Source: JAWKTV01 sp041398905 (GTDB lineage Bacteria > Planctomycetota > Planctomycetia > Planctomycetales > Planctomycetaceae). From it: a DNA stretch of 64,000 nucleotides. Positions 28,367 through 38,744 of this stretch are shown here, piece after piece. The notes under the pieces were generated by a model. It saw only the letters and a list, made by a program, of their open reading frames with translations. It was not told the DNA's origin and did not search any database. Position numbers and translations under genes: made by a program. The first letter of the stretch is position 1. Each line of letters begins with the position of its first letter. The stretch lies in the NCBI GenBank assembly GCA_041398905.1, contig JAWKTV010000020.1, positions 39,180 to 103,179 on the forward strand, given 5' to 3'.

Positions 28367-31013
28367 ATGGTGAGCGGGGGCGTTGATGATCTCTCGATCG
28401 TGACGGAGTTCACACCGCGTAGGCCGGCTGTGCCGGTACTACTCGCGCTGGCGATGGGGATTGTGGTCGATCGCTACGCCGATGTGCCCCTGACGATTTG
28501 GCTGCTGACGACGGCGGTGCTGCTGGGAGCGGGAGTGACGTGCCTGTTCAAGGGCCGCCGCCAACGCGGCGGCAGTGCTCTCGCGGGTGCCGATGACGGA
28601 CAGGCTGGGGCATCTGCGAATGCGTCCGATCTGGCGAGCCGACCCTCCGTTGTTGCCCAGTCCGCAGGCGGCGTGACTGTGAGTGATCGGCCTTGGCGGC
28701 TGGTGACGATGCTCGTGCTGCTGGCCATCGCCGCTGCGGGGGCGTTACGACATCGCATGGTCTGGACGGGCGCGGCCGACAATATCCGCAGCGTTGCTGG
28801 AGAAGCGGCCCAGCCGGTGCGACTGGTGGGCCGCATCGCCACGCCCGCGGTCATCCATCCGGCCGATCCCGACGATCAGAGGCCGACTTGGATGCAGGTC
28901 GATCGCACGGTGTTGACGCTGGCCGTGCAGCAGCTTGGCTCCGCGACGTCTCCGTCCCGGTCAGCGGTGACGTGCGTCTGGAGGTGTCGGGGCATCTGCT
29001 TGATGTCGCGGTTGGAGATGAACTGGAACTCATGGGACAACTGTACTACCCGGGGCCGCCGCGCAACCCCGGCGAGTTTGACTATGGCGACTGGCTGCGA
29101 TCGCAGCGGCTGGATGGTGTGGTGCGGGTTGAACATCCGGACCATCTCGTTGTCATCGCATCCCGACCGACAATTCGCGAGCGGTTCGCGAACTTGCGGG
29201 ACCGCCTCCGCAAACAGTGCGAGCGGCTGTTGATCCAGCGGCTCGATGCGCCGCACGTCCCCGTGGCGGCTTCTTTGCTGTTAGGGGAACGCAGCGGGCT
29301 GACCGACGCCGTGAAGGAACACTTCGCCCAAAGCGGGACGATGCATCTGCTGGCGATTTCCGGGCTGCACGTCGGTGTGCTGGCCGGCTTGGCGGCGATT
29401 TTCTGCCGGCTGTTGAAGCTGCGGCGCGTCGCCACTGCGGTTGTCCTGCTGACGGTGGTACTGGGCTACGCGGTCATCACCGACCAGCGGCCGCCGGTGC
29501 TGCGGGCGGCGGTGCTCGCGACGATCGTGCTGACCGGGGCGGCAGCGGGCAGGACCAGCGATGGCTATCACACACTCGCCCTCTGCGGCATCGTACTGTT
29601 GCTGCTCAGGCCGACCGACCTGTTCGACACCGGGGCTCAACTGTCGTTCCTCGCCGTGCTGGCGATCCTGTGGTGCAATCGGTCGCTGCGCAAGCTGGAC
29701 GGCATACAGGACGCCGGGTTCGACTCCCTGGACGACGCGTCGTCGTGGACACGGACCGCACGACGGTTTCGTCGCGCGCTGCGTGATGGCTACGCGGTCA
29801 CGGGAGCGATCTGGCTGGTGACTTTGCCGCTCGCGGCACATCGCTTCGAGCTCATCGCCCGATCGGGCTGGTCATCAATGTGCTGCTGATCCCGCTCGTC
29901 GCGGTCATGCTGTCGCTCGGTTACATCCTGCTGGCGACCGGGCTGTTGCTGCCGGAGGTCGCGTCGGTGCCGGCCTGGTGCTTCGAACAACTCCTGGCCG
30001 GGCTGCTGTGGGTCGTGGACGCCTCCGCGGCGACACCCTGGGGACACCAGGAAATCCCTGCCCCGCCGACATGGTGGGTGCTGGGCTTCTATGCCCTCGC
30101 GCTCGGGGCGATGCGATTGTGGTCCTCGCGCATGACCGGGATGCGGTGGTGGCAAGGAACTGCGGCCTGGACGCTGTTGGGGTTGGCCGTGGGCCTTTGG
30201 CCGCGGTCGTCGGCTGAGTTGCGCTGCTCGTTTCTTTCGGTGGGGCATGGCTGCGCGGTGCTGATCGAAGCCCCCAACGGGCGGACGCTGCTGTACGACG
30301 CCGGGTCGTTCGCCGATGGAGGCCGGGCGGCGGATACGATTCGGCACGCACTCTGGCGAAGCGGTCGGCATCAGATCGACGCGGTCGTCATCTCGCATGC
30401 CGACATCGATCACTACAACGGACTGCGGACGCTCATCGACGCGGTGCCGGTCCACACCATCTGCTTTGCCGTGACGTTTCTGGACTTCTCACAGCGGCCG
30501 GTGGCGGAGCTGTGTGACGCGGCGGCGGCGCGCGGGGTGCCGCTGCGAATCGTGCAGGCGGGCGATCGGTTGCTGCTCGATCCAAGCTTGCTGATCGAGG
30601 TGTTGCACCCGGCCAGGGATTTCGATGACACCGAAGACAACGCGGACAGCGTCGTGTTGCGTGTGGAATACGCGGGCCGCAGTTGCCTGCTGACTGGCGA
30701 CATCGAAGGAGCCGGCCTGACGAAGTTGCTCAGTGGCACCCCGCGACGGGCCGACATCATGCTTTCCCCACATCATGGCAGCCGGGCGGCGAATCCGGCG
30801 TCGTTGTACGGCTGGTGTCGGCCGGACTACGCGATCGCCAGCACGGGCGATCCACGGGTGTTGGAGCGTTTGCGGAGCGAAGGACCAGCCTCGGTCACGT
30901 GGCTGTCGACGGCGAATCAGGGGCTGGTTTCCTTCAAGGTTTCGGCGGAGGGGCAGTTGGACATGGAAGTCACGCATGGAGCGGTGCCGAACGCGTTGGC
31001 TCCGCATCCGTGA
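28367..31013 (+). CDS. comEC: ComEC/Rec2 DNA-uptake channel protein (two frameshifts as given)
   Basis: The inner-membrane protein that moves single-stranded DNA into the cytoplasm during transformation. Three frames together give the full architecture. The N-terminal helices and DUF4131-like region (VRLVGRIATPAVIHP) are in the first frame. The Competence domain (SGTMHLLAISGLHVGVLAGL) with its helices is in the second. The C-terminal metallo-beta-lactamase-like domain (SVGHGCAVLIEAPNG, ISHADIDHYNG, LTGDIE, LSPHHGS) is in the third. One base is missing near 28937 (GG run) and another at 29858-29860 (CCC run); restoring both gives about 880 aa. The start may instead be the GTG at 28355. No other com genes are nearby. 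Confidence 0.88.
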
Positions 31014-31214
31014 CAGCGAGCCGGCGGCCGTGACCGACCCTGACCGTCGGGCGTGGTGGCAACGTTTTTGTGCGTGAACAGCTCAGCGGGGGTACCGGGT
31101 ACGTCGTTGATTCCTGGATTGTCCCGCTTCGTTCGCGGCGGTAGGATGGGATCAGTCGGCGTGAATTCGTTTCGCGCCCCGTTGTTTCATAGAGCCAAGT
31201 GCTGGGAGCGAGCG

Positions 31215-31685
31215 ATGCCCGTACCCGTGTCGGAGCGGCGAATTGTCTGGATTGCCCTGGGAGCGGTGCTCGGGTGCGTCCTATCGGTCTATTGGCCGCA
31301 GGAGCCGGCGTTGGGAGCGTACTCCGCTTCTGGCGGCGATGACCTGCAGATGTGCTCATGCACCACCGCCATCGGGACGGGGGACGCCGTCTTCATCCTC
31401 GATGGCACATCGGGCCGGCTGATTGGCGGGATTTACGGGAACGGCGGCTTCCCCGCGATGTATATTCGCAACCTCGCAGCCGATTTCGGTGTCACGGACG
31501 GAGCTTCCTACATCATGGTTCCCGCCAGCGTCGCCCCGCGAGTCCCCGGTCGCGGCACCTCGGCCGAAGGGGTGCTGTTCGTGGCCGAGCAGAAGTCGGG
31601 GCAATGCGGCATGTACGGATTCACCACCGCTCAGGGGCAGAACGAACTCGTGCCTCTCGCGAACTTCCGCTGGCGTGGGGCCTAA
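31215..31685 (+). CDS. Exported hypothetical protein
   Basis: 156 aa from the ATG at 31215, preceded by GGGAG. The N-terminus (IVWIALGAVLGCVLSVYW) is a signal anchor or signal peptide. The mature part begins near SASGGDDLQMCSCTTAIGTG and contains VFILDGTSGRLIGGIYGNGG, a layout of short beta segments that resembles a single beta-propeller-like unit, and CSC / QKSGQCGMYGFTT cysteines. I do not recognise a family. It sits between comEC and a convergent DUF1559 gene. Confidence 0.7.
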   Translation: MPVPVSERRIVWIALGAVLGCVLSVYWPQEPALGAYSASGGDDLQMCSCTTAIGTGDAVFILDGTSGRLIGGIYGNGGFPAMYIRNLAADFGVTDGASYIMVPASVAPRVPGRGTSAEGVLFVAEQKSGQCGMYGFTTAQGQNELVPLANFRWRGA

Positions 31686-32123
31686 CGGCTCACGCGGCCT
31701 TGCACATTTCGAGCACGCACCGCGACGGTCGGCACGAGCAGGTTCAACCTGCCTCAGCGCCAGCCGTCACGGTGCGTGGCCCGTTTAATGGCTCGTCGAA
31801 GTACATGTCGTTGGCATCCCGCCGATGACCTCCCGGCAAAGACTCGCGTCGTTGCGTGCGTTTCGGATCGGACTGGAAGTCCGTCCAGCGTGTTCTTCAA
31901 TCGGCTGCTCGTCCGACCGTGTATGCGCCTCGTGGCTTCATGGCACGGCGGCGTTGTGTGGGCTCGGCACGTCGGTACGGCTGAGTTGTGTCAGCCGGCT
32001 GTAAAGGGGCGGTTGTGGCGCTGCGGGCGTCAGGCACGGCGCATAGAAAAACCGCGGTGCTTCAGAGAGAAGCACCGCGGCTCGGTTCTCAACCTTGCGT
32101 CGAAACGCGAAGCGTCTGCAGAA
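31686..32123. other. Convergent non-coding interval with terminator
   Basis: 438 bp between two convergent genes. Apart from the intrinsic terminator at 32046-32080 I see no gene; open frames here lack coding character. Confidence 0.5.
32046..32080 (-). terminator. Intrinsic (Rho-independent) terminator of the DUF1559 gene
   Basis: On the minus strand a perfect 12-bp GC-rich stem (CCGCGGTGCTTC / GAAGCACCGCGG, 32052-32063 with 32069-32080, 5-base loop) is followed directly by TTTTT (32047-32051). It lies 43 bp past the stop of the DUF1559 gene. This is the clearest terminator in the window. Confidence 0.9.
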
Positions 32124-33257
32124 CTACTGGGAGATCTGACCGTTGGTCACGATCTCCTGGCCATACTTCGCACCGCTCGGGGTGAGGATGTGGAAGTACA
32201 CGCCGACGTCGATGTTGTCCGAGACGAACTGGGTGCGGCCGTCACAGAAGGACATGACGACACCACCCGGATGCAGCGAGCTGGGACGGGGCGAGCCACC
32301 TTCGCCAGCGGCGAGGTTGCCGTTGATCCGCTCGGCGGCGGAGACTTCGGCGGCGGGTGACCCGGTCGGTCGCAAGGCGATCGTTTCGGGGTTCGCTGCG
32401 CCAGTGTCACCAACAGCGGAGGCGGCTCCGCCCGAACCGGTCGCGATCCCGATGCCGAACGCGTTGGCACCGAAGTTCGGATCCGCCCAGGTCGTCGCCT
32501 GGAGGTTTTCGGCGATTAGCACAGTGGCGGTGGAGCCGTCGTACATGCCGCTGACGTTTTGCTTGCGGCCACCAGCCGAACCGGTCGCGTTGTTGTCGAT
32601 GAAGACCTGTGCAGCCTGCGAAATGGTCCGCTGATTCGCGGAGCCGATGGCGCTGGGGGTGCCAGCGTCGTTCCACTGAATCGAATCAATCGTCGGCACG
32701 CGGGCAGCCGGGGCGTCCCACTGACCCTGAGCACAGTAGCCGGCGTTGGCGACGTACGAAATCGTTCCGGCGGTCAGGTGGCTCGGATCATCCGGGCAGG
32801 TGAAAGCACCGATGATGCTGCCAGCCAGGTTGGGGAAACCAGGGTAGCCGGGGGCCTGGGTGAGCATTCTGTCGTAGAGAGCGCGGTTATCCATCTGGGG
32901 CAGAATCTGCATCGCCCACGACATCGGGCGGCTGCCGTCGGAGCTGTCGTCCGGAACGAGCCATTGATCGTCGCCGGTATCGAACGCACCGTCACCATCC
33001 AGGTCGGTCACGAGTCGATCATTCCGGAGCAGAGGGAGCTGCTCGGCACCGTTGGCGTCCATGAAAATGTGGACCGCCTTGGCGATGTTGGACGAGTGGT
33101 CGATGCACTGGGTGCGGCGACCGGCTTCGCGGGCGTTCTGCACCGCGGGCAGGATGAGGCTGGCGAGTGTCGCGATAATCGCGATCACCACCAGCATTTC
33201 GATCAAAGTGAATCCGCCGCGCGGCGCGGGGCGGCGTGGACTGCGACGTACTTGCAT
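32124..33257 (-). CDS. DUF1559 domain-containing pilin-like protein
   Basis: 377 aa. The start at 33257 is chosen because GAGGAG lies 8 bases upstream; a GTG at 33266 is in frame. The N-terminus has the type IV pilin/pseudopilin cleavage and helix motif GFTLIEMLVVIAIIATLASL, and DUF1559 fills the rest. The typical closing motif SLHPGGVVMSFCDG is present near the C-terminus. DUF1559 proteins are expanded in Planctomycetota, are exported via the pseudopilin route and have unknown roles at the cell surface. It is monocistronic with its own terminator. Confidence 0.95.
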   Translation of the reverse strand: MQVRRSPRRPAPRGGFTLIEMLVVIAIIATLASLILPAVQNAREAGRRTQCIDHSSNIAKAVHIFMDANGAEQLPLLRNDRLVTDLDGDGAFDTGDDQWLVPDDSSDGSRPMSWAMQILPQMDNRALYDRMLTQAPGYPGFPNLAGSIIGAFTCPDDPSHLTAGTISYVANAGYCAQGQWDAPAARVPTIDSIQWNDAGTPSAIGSANQRTISQAAQVFIDNNATGSAGGRKQNVSGMYDGSTATVLIAENLQATTWADPNFGANAFGIGIATGSGGAASAVGDTGAANPETIALRPTGSPAAEVSAAERINGNLAAGEGGSPRPSSLHPGGVVMSFCDGRTQFVSDNIDVGVYFHILTPSGAKYGQEIVTNGQISQ

Positions 33258-33737
33258 GGCTAACACTCCTCAGAAATGACGTGGTTGAGAACCTGCGAAA
33301 CGAAACCGGGCCGTAAACCTGTCGACGAAGCCGAGCCAAACTCCAGCTTCAGCCTCCCCGAAGGAACAGCGGAGGAAACCTTGGTCCGCCTCGCCGGGAC
33401 TGAAACGGGTTTGCGACAGTGGCCTCAACAGGTGAATTCTGGACTAACTGTCAGTTTCCCAAGAACTTGGGAGTCGAACGCCGATGCTGCAAAAGTGATG
33501 TGTTTCGCAGCATCCACCGAAGTGGATCAATTCACATTATGCCATCCACGCACGGTGTACGGAAGTGGCAAGCTCGCGAATTCCCGGTGAATTCACTTCC
33601 GAAGCCCATTCCTGTCAATTCAACTATGCAACACCGGGGCCAGTCGTGCGAACGTTTCGGACTTTCTGCGGCACGGAGGCCGGGTCGCGGCGGCTACAAC
33701 CGGAGCTTTCGACCGGGTTGCCACGATTCTCCGGCGG
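33258..33737. other. Non-coding interval with small palindromes, lower GC
   Basis: 480 bp upstream of the DUF1559 gene and downstream of queA, noticeably richer in A/T than its surroundings. It contains TCCCAAGAACTTGGGA (33457-33472, 7-bp arms), the perfect palindrome GTGAATTCAC (33587-33596), and an outer inverted pair GGAAGTG / CACTTCC (33561-33567 and 33594-33600). It probably holds the DUF1559 promoter and operators. No gene seen. Confidence 0.5.
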
Positions 33738-34832
33738 TCACACAATCAGCATCGCATCCCCGTAGCTGAAGAAGCGATAACGTTCCCGCACGGCCTCCTC
33801 ATACGCCCGCAGCACGAACTCCCGGCCCGCCAACGCGCTGACCAGCACCAGCAAGGTTGACTTCGGCAAATGGAAATTCGTCACCAATGCGTCGGTGACC
33901 CGGAATTCGTACGGCGGGCGAATGAACAGCGCGGTCTCCCCCTGCCAGGCCCGTAACTCCCCGTGGCTGGCAACCGATTCCAGCGTGCGCACGCTGGTCG
34001 TCCCAACCGGCACAACCCGACCGCCAGCCGCCCGTGTCCTTTGGATGGCGGCGACCGTCTCGGCGGGCAGCTCACACCATTCGGCGTGCATCTGGTGTGC
34101 ATCAAGCGAATCGACACTCACCGGCCGGAAAGTGCCGCTCCCGACGTGCAGTGTTACCTTGGCAGTCTCGATGCCTCGGGCCGCACACCGGGCGAACAAC
34201 TCTGGCGTGAAGTGCAAGCCGGCCGTCGGCGCGGCGATGGCGCCCGGGGTACGGGCGAACGTCGTCTGATACCGTTGCCAGTCCTCCGGCCGAGCGACAT
34301 CGCGGCCCATATAGGGAGGGAGCGGCACGGTGCCGTAACGTTGCAGGATGTCGAGCGGGTCGGTTCCACCCGGCGGTACGGCCGTCCAGACGCCGTCCGC
34401 CTCCCGCGACAAAAGCCGCAGGGGGATCGGTACTGCGTTCTGGTCGGAAGAGCCGTGAATCGGCCGCAGCTCGACGATTTCGCCCGGTAGCAGTCGGCCC
34501 CGGGTTTGTCCCATGACCCGCCAATGCCCCTCGCCATCGCAGCCCAGGAACAGCCCTTCCCACTTGCCGCCCGTCTGTTGACGCACCCCGGCGATGCGTG
34601 CCGGGATCACCTGCGTCTCATTGACGACGAGCAGGTCGCCGGGACGCAGCAGGTCGGGCAACTCATCGAAACGCCGATGGTCAATCGTCCGCGCGGCTCG
34701 GTCCAGCAACATCAGCCGCGAGGCGTCGCGCTGCGCGAGCGGCTCGACCGCGATCAACTCACGGGGGAGCAGGTAGTCGTAGCTGGCCAGCAGATCGTCG
34801 GGGGACATGGGCGGGGCGAGGTTGCGGTTCAC
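33738..34832 (-). CDS. queA: S-adenosylmethionine:tRNA ribosyltransferase-isomerase
   Basis: 364 aa (356 if started at the second Met, 34808, which fits family starts better). It transfers and rearranges the ribosyl group of SAM onto 7-aminomethyl-7-deazaguanine in tRNA to make epoxyqueuosine. Typical blocks are YDYLLPRELIAVEPLAQRDA, DLLVVNETQVIPARI, IAAPTAGLHFTPELF, VGTTSVRTLES and LPKSTLLVLVSALAG. Single gene; no other queuosine genes and no preQ1 riboswitch seen nearby. Confidence 0.96.
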   Translation of the reverse strand: MNRNLAPPMSPDDLLASYDYLLPRELIAVEPLAQRDASRLMLLDRAARTIDHRRFDELPDLLRPGDLLVVNETQVIPARIAGVRQQTGGKWEGLFLGCDGEGHWRVMGQTRGRLLPGEIVELRPIHGSSDQNAVPIPLRLLSREADGVWTAVPPGGTDPLDILQRYGTVPLPPYMGRDVARPEDWQRYQTTFARTPGAIAAPTAGLHFTPELFARCAARGIETAKVTLHVGSGTFRPVSVDSLDAHQMHAEWCELPAETVAAIQRTRAAGGRVVPVGTTSVRTLESVASHGELRAWQGETALFIRPPYEFRVTDALVTNFHLPKSTLLVLVSALAGREFVLRAYEEAVRERYRFFSYGDAMLIV

Positions 34833-35496
34833 GATTCCAACGATGCATGACAGGCGGATCGCCCCCGTCGTTCAAGCGGGTGCGTGCAGTTGACGAGAAC
34901 CGCGACCGGTCAACCCGGATGCCGCCGGCCTCTGCGATTGACGGCAGCTTGACCGACTGGCAGCCACCCCCGAGGACAGAGGCTGACAGGGAATGCGAGT
35001 CGTCGGCACTCCGCGACGCGGGGCGGCGGATTCGATCCGCAGGCATAGAATAGGCGGTCGGGTGACGCCGCGAAACGAGCCTCGCGGGGAATCGTGACGA
35101 CCCGACGAGTCAGCGTACCCGGGTGTTCGCAGAGGGGGCAGTCGCTGGTTGGTGCGGGCTGCGGAGGAGCGGTGCGTGACTTCTGGCGAGCCAGCGTGCG
35201 TCAGCACCCGGACCGGGGTGATGTGCGGACGGCTTCGCACCGCTGTGCCGGAACTCCCGTTGGTCGGTCCGGCCTACGGCACTGCGTCGTTCACCCAGGA
35301 TGGCATCGGCAACACCGATGGCAATCCCGCAGCCCCACCATGAGGCGACCGCATCCATCCGGGTCAGCCCACCCGTCTCCGACTCGACAAGTCCGCCAAA
35401 CGTCGTCACGCTGCGAAAGTGGAGGCCATTCGCGGTGCAACGTGACTGGCCACCATTCGCCGTTCGATGCCTTCAGCACCAGCGAGATCGCACGCA
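34833..35496. other. Non-coding interval, nothing identified
   Basis: 664 bp between divergent queA and the sialidase-like gene. Several open frames cross it but none has believable codon use or motifs. Promoters for both flanking genes must lie here. Confidence 0.45.
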
Positions 35497-36606
35497 ATGC
35501 CTGCCCTCAAACGTTTGTTCGCCGCCACGACCGCGACTCTGCGACCGGCCCTGGTCGTTCTGTGTCTGAGTGTCCTTCAGGGCCAGTGGATCAGTCCGGC
35601 GGCGGTGGAGGCGGCTGCGGACGAGCCGGCGGCGGGGGTCCGCATCGTCCAGGTGGAGTTCATCTACACCGATGAGAACGCTCCCACACCACAGTGTCAC
35701 GCGACGACGATCGCCCAGACGCCCGGCGGACTGGTCGCGGCGTGGTTTGGTGGAACGCGCGAAGGTGACCAGGATGTCGGGATCTGGGTCAGTCGCAAGG
35801 TTGACGGAACATGGACCCCCGCCGTCGAAGTGATGAATGGTGTGCAGCACAGCACGCTGCGCTATCCTTGCTGGAATCCGGTGCTGGTTCAGCAGCCGGG
35901 TGGTCCGCTGCATCTGTTCGCCAAGTGCGGCCCCAATCCGCGAGTGGTGGGGGACGCACCAGGTTTCCCATGACGACGGAGCGACATGGTCGCGGGCCTG
36001 CCGCCTGCCAGAGTCGATTGACGGTCCGGTGAAGAACAAGCCGCTGCTGCTGGGGGACAGCGTGCTGTTGTGTGGTTCGTCCACCGAGTACGACGGCTGG
36101 CGGGTCCACCTCGAACTGACGTCCGACTGGGGAGCCAGTTGGGAGCGTGTCGGGCCGATCAACGACGGCAAGGAGTTCAACGCGATCCAGCCGACGATTC
36201 TTGTGGAGCGGCCCGCCGGTGCGGCGACGGATGCGGCGGTCCACCTGCGGATCCTGTGTCGCGCGAGGGAAGGGCACATCGTGACGAGCCACAGCACGGA
36301 CTTGGGGCGAAGCTGGTCCCCGCTGCGGGCGACATCGCTGCCGAACCCGAACAGCGGGATCGACGGCGTGACCCTCGCCGACGGCCGGCATCTGTTGGTC
36401 TACAACCATACTCCGAAGGGACGCTCACCGCTCAACGTGGCGGTCAGCCGCGATGGCGAGCACTGGGAGTCGGCGTGCGTGCTGGAGGACGAGCCGGGAG
36501 AGTACAGCTACCCCGCCATCATCCAATCCGACGATGGGAAGGTGCATATCACCTACACCTGGAAGCGGACCGTGTGAAGCATGTGGTACTGGACGTCACG
36601 CCCTGA
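35497..36606 (+). CDS. Exported BNR/sialidase-like glycoside hydrolase (two frameshifts as given)
   Basis: Signal peptide at the start (ALVVLCLSVLQGQWISPAAVEA; start ATG 35497). The fold is a six-bladed propeller of the exo-alpha-sialidase type (BNR_2). Asp-box motifs are SHDDGATW, TSDWGASW, STDLGRSW and SRDGEHW. The frame is lost at a CCCC run (35931-35934, one extra base), giving GPIREWWGTHQVSHDDG when corrected. It is lost again at 36570-36571 (one base missing); corrected, the end reads TWKRTRVKHVVLDVTP. The two shifts cancel, so the total length is a multiple of three (about 369 aa). Planctomycetes carry many such proteins, with substrates that are often not sialic acid. Confidence 0.85.
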
Positions 36607-36656
36607 GCACCGCCCGCCGGCGGCCAGGACGGCGGCGACCGGCCGGAAGTCCGTCG

Positions 36657-37159
36657 CTACCCGTTGGGGTCGATGAGTCGGATCCCGCCCTCGCACAGCT
36701 TGCAGGCGACCTTCTTTCCCAGGTACTTCAGGGCGCGCGAATCTCCTGCTGGCAGTTGGCGCATTCGGAGTAAACGGCGATCCACTTGATCGACGGCTCC
36801 TTCAATGCGAACTTGAAGGGAGCGGTGCAGAACTTGCACTGCACCGTCTGGCCGAGGTACTTGCCCGCGATGCGGAGTTCCGCTTCGCAGTTGGGACAAC
36901 CGACGAAATAGCCCTTCACGTAGGTGTCGATGACCACTTCGACCTCCGGGAGTTCAACCGGTTCGGGGATGCTGAGGTGACGTGGCTGCAAATCGGTGTT
37001 GAGCATGGCACCGCAGGTGCGGCAGCGGACAACCCGCCGGCACGTTTTCACCACAATCAGGGCAAGGTCCGCCTGGCCACTCAGCCATGATCCTGTATCA
37101 CACCGTACGAAGGAAGTGGGAATTGACGGTTTCACGACATTGACCGCGTCGTGAGGCAC
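36657..37159 (-). CDS. Zinc-ribbon repeat protein (frameshifted as given)
   Basis: About 168 aa when a missing base is restored in the run at 36731-36733. Before it the frame reads CANCQQEIRAP and stops; after correction it continues LKYLGKKVACKLCEGGIRLI to a stop at 36657. Three zinc-ribbon-like units are visible: CRTCGAMLNTD, CPNCEAELRIAGKYLGQTVQ with CKFC, and CANCQQEIR with CKLC. The repeated phrase KYLGxxVxCKxC suggests internal duplication. Small planctomycete proteins of this type are uncharacterised. The start at 37159 is uncertain, as the first 35 residues are not well structured. Confidence 0.7.
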
Positions 37160-37196
37160 TGCGAAATCACTCGCGGGCGGGAGATGCCCGCGTTGC

Positions 37197-38453
37197 TCAG
37201 TTGCTGGTGGCCGCCGCTTTCAGGCAGGCCAACTTGTTGAATCCCCGCAGATACATGCGCCCCCGCGCCACGGCGGGAGTGGAATAAGACTCGTCGTCCA
37301 GGGGGCTGCGGCCGAGAAGCTGGAACTCCGGTCCCGCGGCGAGGACGACGACTTCGCCATCCTCCGAGATACAGAAGAGCCGGCCGTCGACGAGCACTGG
37401 CGACCCGCTGAACTTGCCGCCGACCCGCTCGATCCAGACCGTCTCACCCGTCGCCATGTTGAGGCAATGCACGATCCCGCTGTCCAGCCAGAGGTACAGG
37501 TATTCGCCATCCACGACGGGCGTGGGGACATAAGGGATCGACTTCTCGAGTTCCCAGGCGACGCTGGCGGGCTGGCCGTCCTGTCCCGGCTTGACGGCGA
37601 CGAGCTTGACGCCGCCGCCACCCTGCCCGCAGATGCCAATGACGACCCCGTTACCCGCGACGGGCGAGGCGACGGTCCGGGCTGGCAGTTCGCCGCTGGT
37701 CCAGAGCAGCTTGCCGTCCGCGGGATCATGTGCGGTCAGCCCGGCGGCTCCGCACAGGCAGACCAGTTCCTCGCGGCCGGCGGTGTTCAGCAGCATCGGC
37801 GTCGCGTAGCTGGCGCGGCGAAACGGGCGGTCCTGGGTGGTCCACATGGTCTCGCCCGTCTTGCGGTCGAGCGCGAGGATTGCTCCCGAACCGAGCTGGT
37901 CGTTCGCCACGATCACGTACTCGCCAAGCACCATCGGTGAAACACCCGGCCCGTGCTGGCTGTTGAATGTTCCCAGATCGCGGGACCACAGTTCGTCGCC
38001 GGCGAAGCTGAAGGCTTTCACGACATAGTGTGCTTCGTCGGCGAAAGCGACGTACACCCGCTCGCCATCAGTGGCGGGCGTGCCGGAGGCATAGCTGTTC
38101 TTTAGGTGCAGGTGACTCGCGCCGAGCGTCATGGTGTGGGTCCAGAGTTCTCCACCGCTGGTCGGATCGAGGGCGACCAGGAGCCGCTTGCCGTCGTCCG
38201 TCCCGCAGGTCACGAACAGGTGTTCGCCCCAGATGACCGGTGAGGAGTGCCCCTTGCCCGGCAGCTCGCGGACCCACTCGTAATCCGCTGCGGTCCACTC
38301 GTTGGGAATGCCGGCCTGCGTGGCATGGCCCACACCGTTCTCCCCGCGAAATCGGGTCCAGTTCTCCTGAGCATGGACCAAACCTGTGAGCGACAAGAGC
38401 GCGGCGGCGGCCAGCACCGCACAACGCCAACCGGTGTAGCCAAGTTGCCGCAT
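37197..38453 (-). CDS. Exported PQQ-like beta-propeller repeat protein
   Basis: 418 aa from the ATG at 38453. The signal peptide (CAVLAAAALLSLTGLVHA) ends before QENWTRFRGENGVGHATQAG. The body is a propeller of PQQ-like blades, e.g. GELWTHTMTLG, GETMWTTQDRPF, DGKLLWTSGELPA and GETVWIERVGG. Fold is like BamB or the pyrroloquinoline dehydrogenases, but no cofactor residues can be argued. Such proteins are abundant in Planctomycetota next to PSCyt and sulfatase genes. It is downstream of the PSCyt gene on the same strand with a 290-bp spacer. Confidence 0.9.
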   Translation of the reverse strand: MRQLGYTGWRCAVLAAAALLSLTGLVHAQENWTRFRGENGVGHATQAGIPNEWTAADYEWVRELPGKGHSSPVIWGEHLFVTCGTDDGKRLLVALDPTSGGELWTHTMTLGASHLHLKNSYASGTPATDGERVYVAFADEAHYVVKAFSFAGDELWSRDLGTFNSQHGPGVSPMVLGEYVIVANDQLGSGAILALDRKTGETMWTTQDRPFRRASYATPMLLNTAGREELVCLCGAAGLTAHDPADGKLLWTSGELPARTVASPVAGNGVVIGICGQGGGGVKLVAVKPGQDGQPASVAWELEKSIPYVPTPVVDGEYLYLWLDSGIVHCLNMATGETVWIERVGGKFSGSPVLVDGRLFCISEDGEVVVLAAGPEFQLLGRSPLDDESYSTPAVARGRMYLRGFNKLACLKAAATSN

Positions 38454-38744
38454 ATTCTGTCCCTGTCGCGTTGTCGTTACCTGGGGGATCAAGCCATCGC
38501 GAATATGTTCCAGTAGCCACGGGGCCGCGTCAATCCTCTCCGCATGCGAGTTCGGGGATGGACCACTCCAAAGCATGGCCGAACTGCTCTTGCCAGTATC
38601 CTGGATTGAGACTGCCGCGCTCGCGGCGATAGCGTCGTCGGAGCGGGATCGCGGCTGTCCAGCGGGCTGCGAAGTTGGCGGAACGCGCCGTCACGACCGC
38701 CGCCGAGGTTGCCCGGCCTGCTTGGACTTGGCGGGCCGCTGAGT

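Noticed and set aside
35094..35675. 193-aa plus-strand frame before the sialidase-like gene
   Set aside because: Its end overlaps the signal-peptide region of the real gene in another frame and no motif is present.
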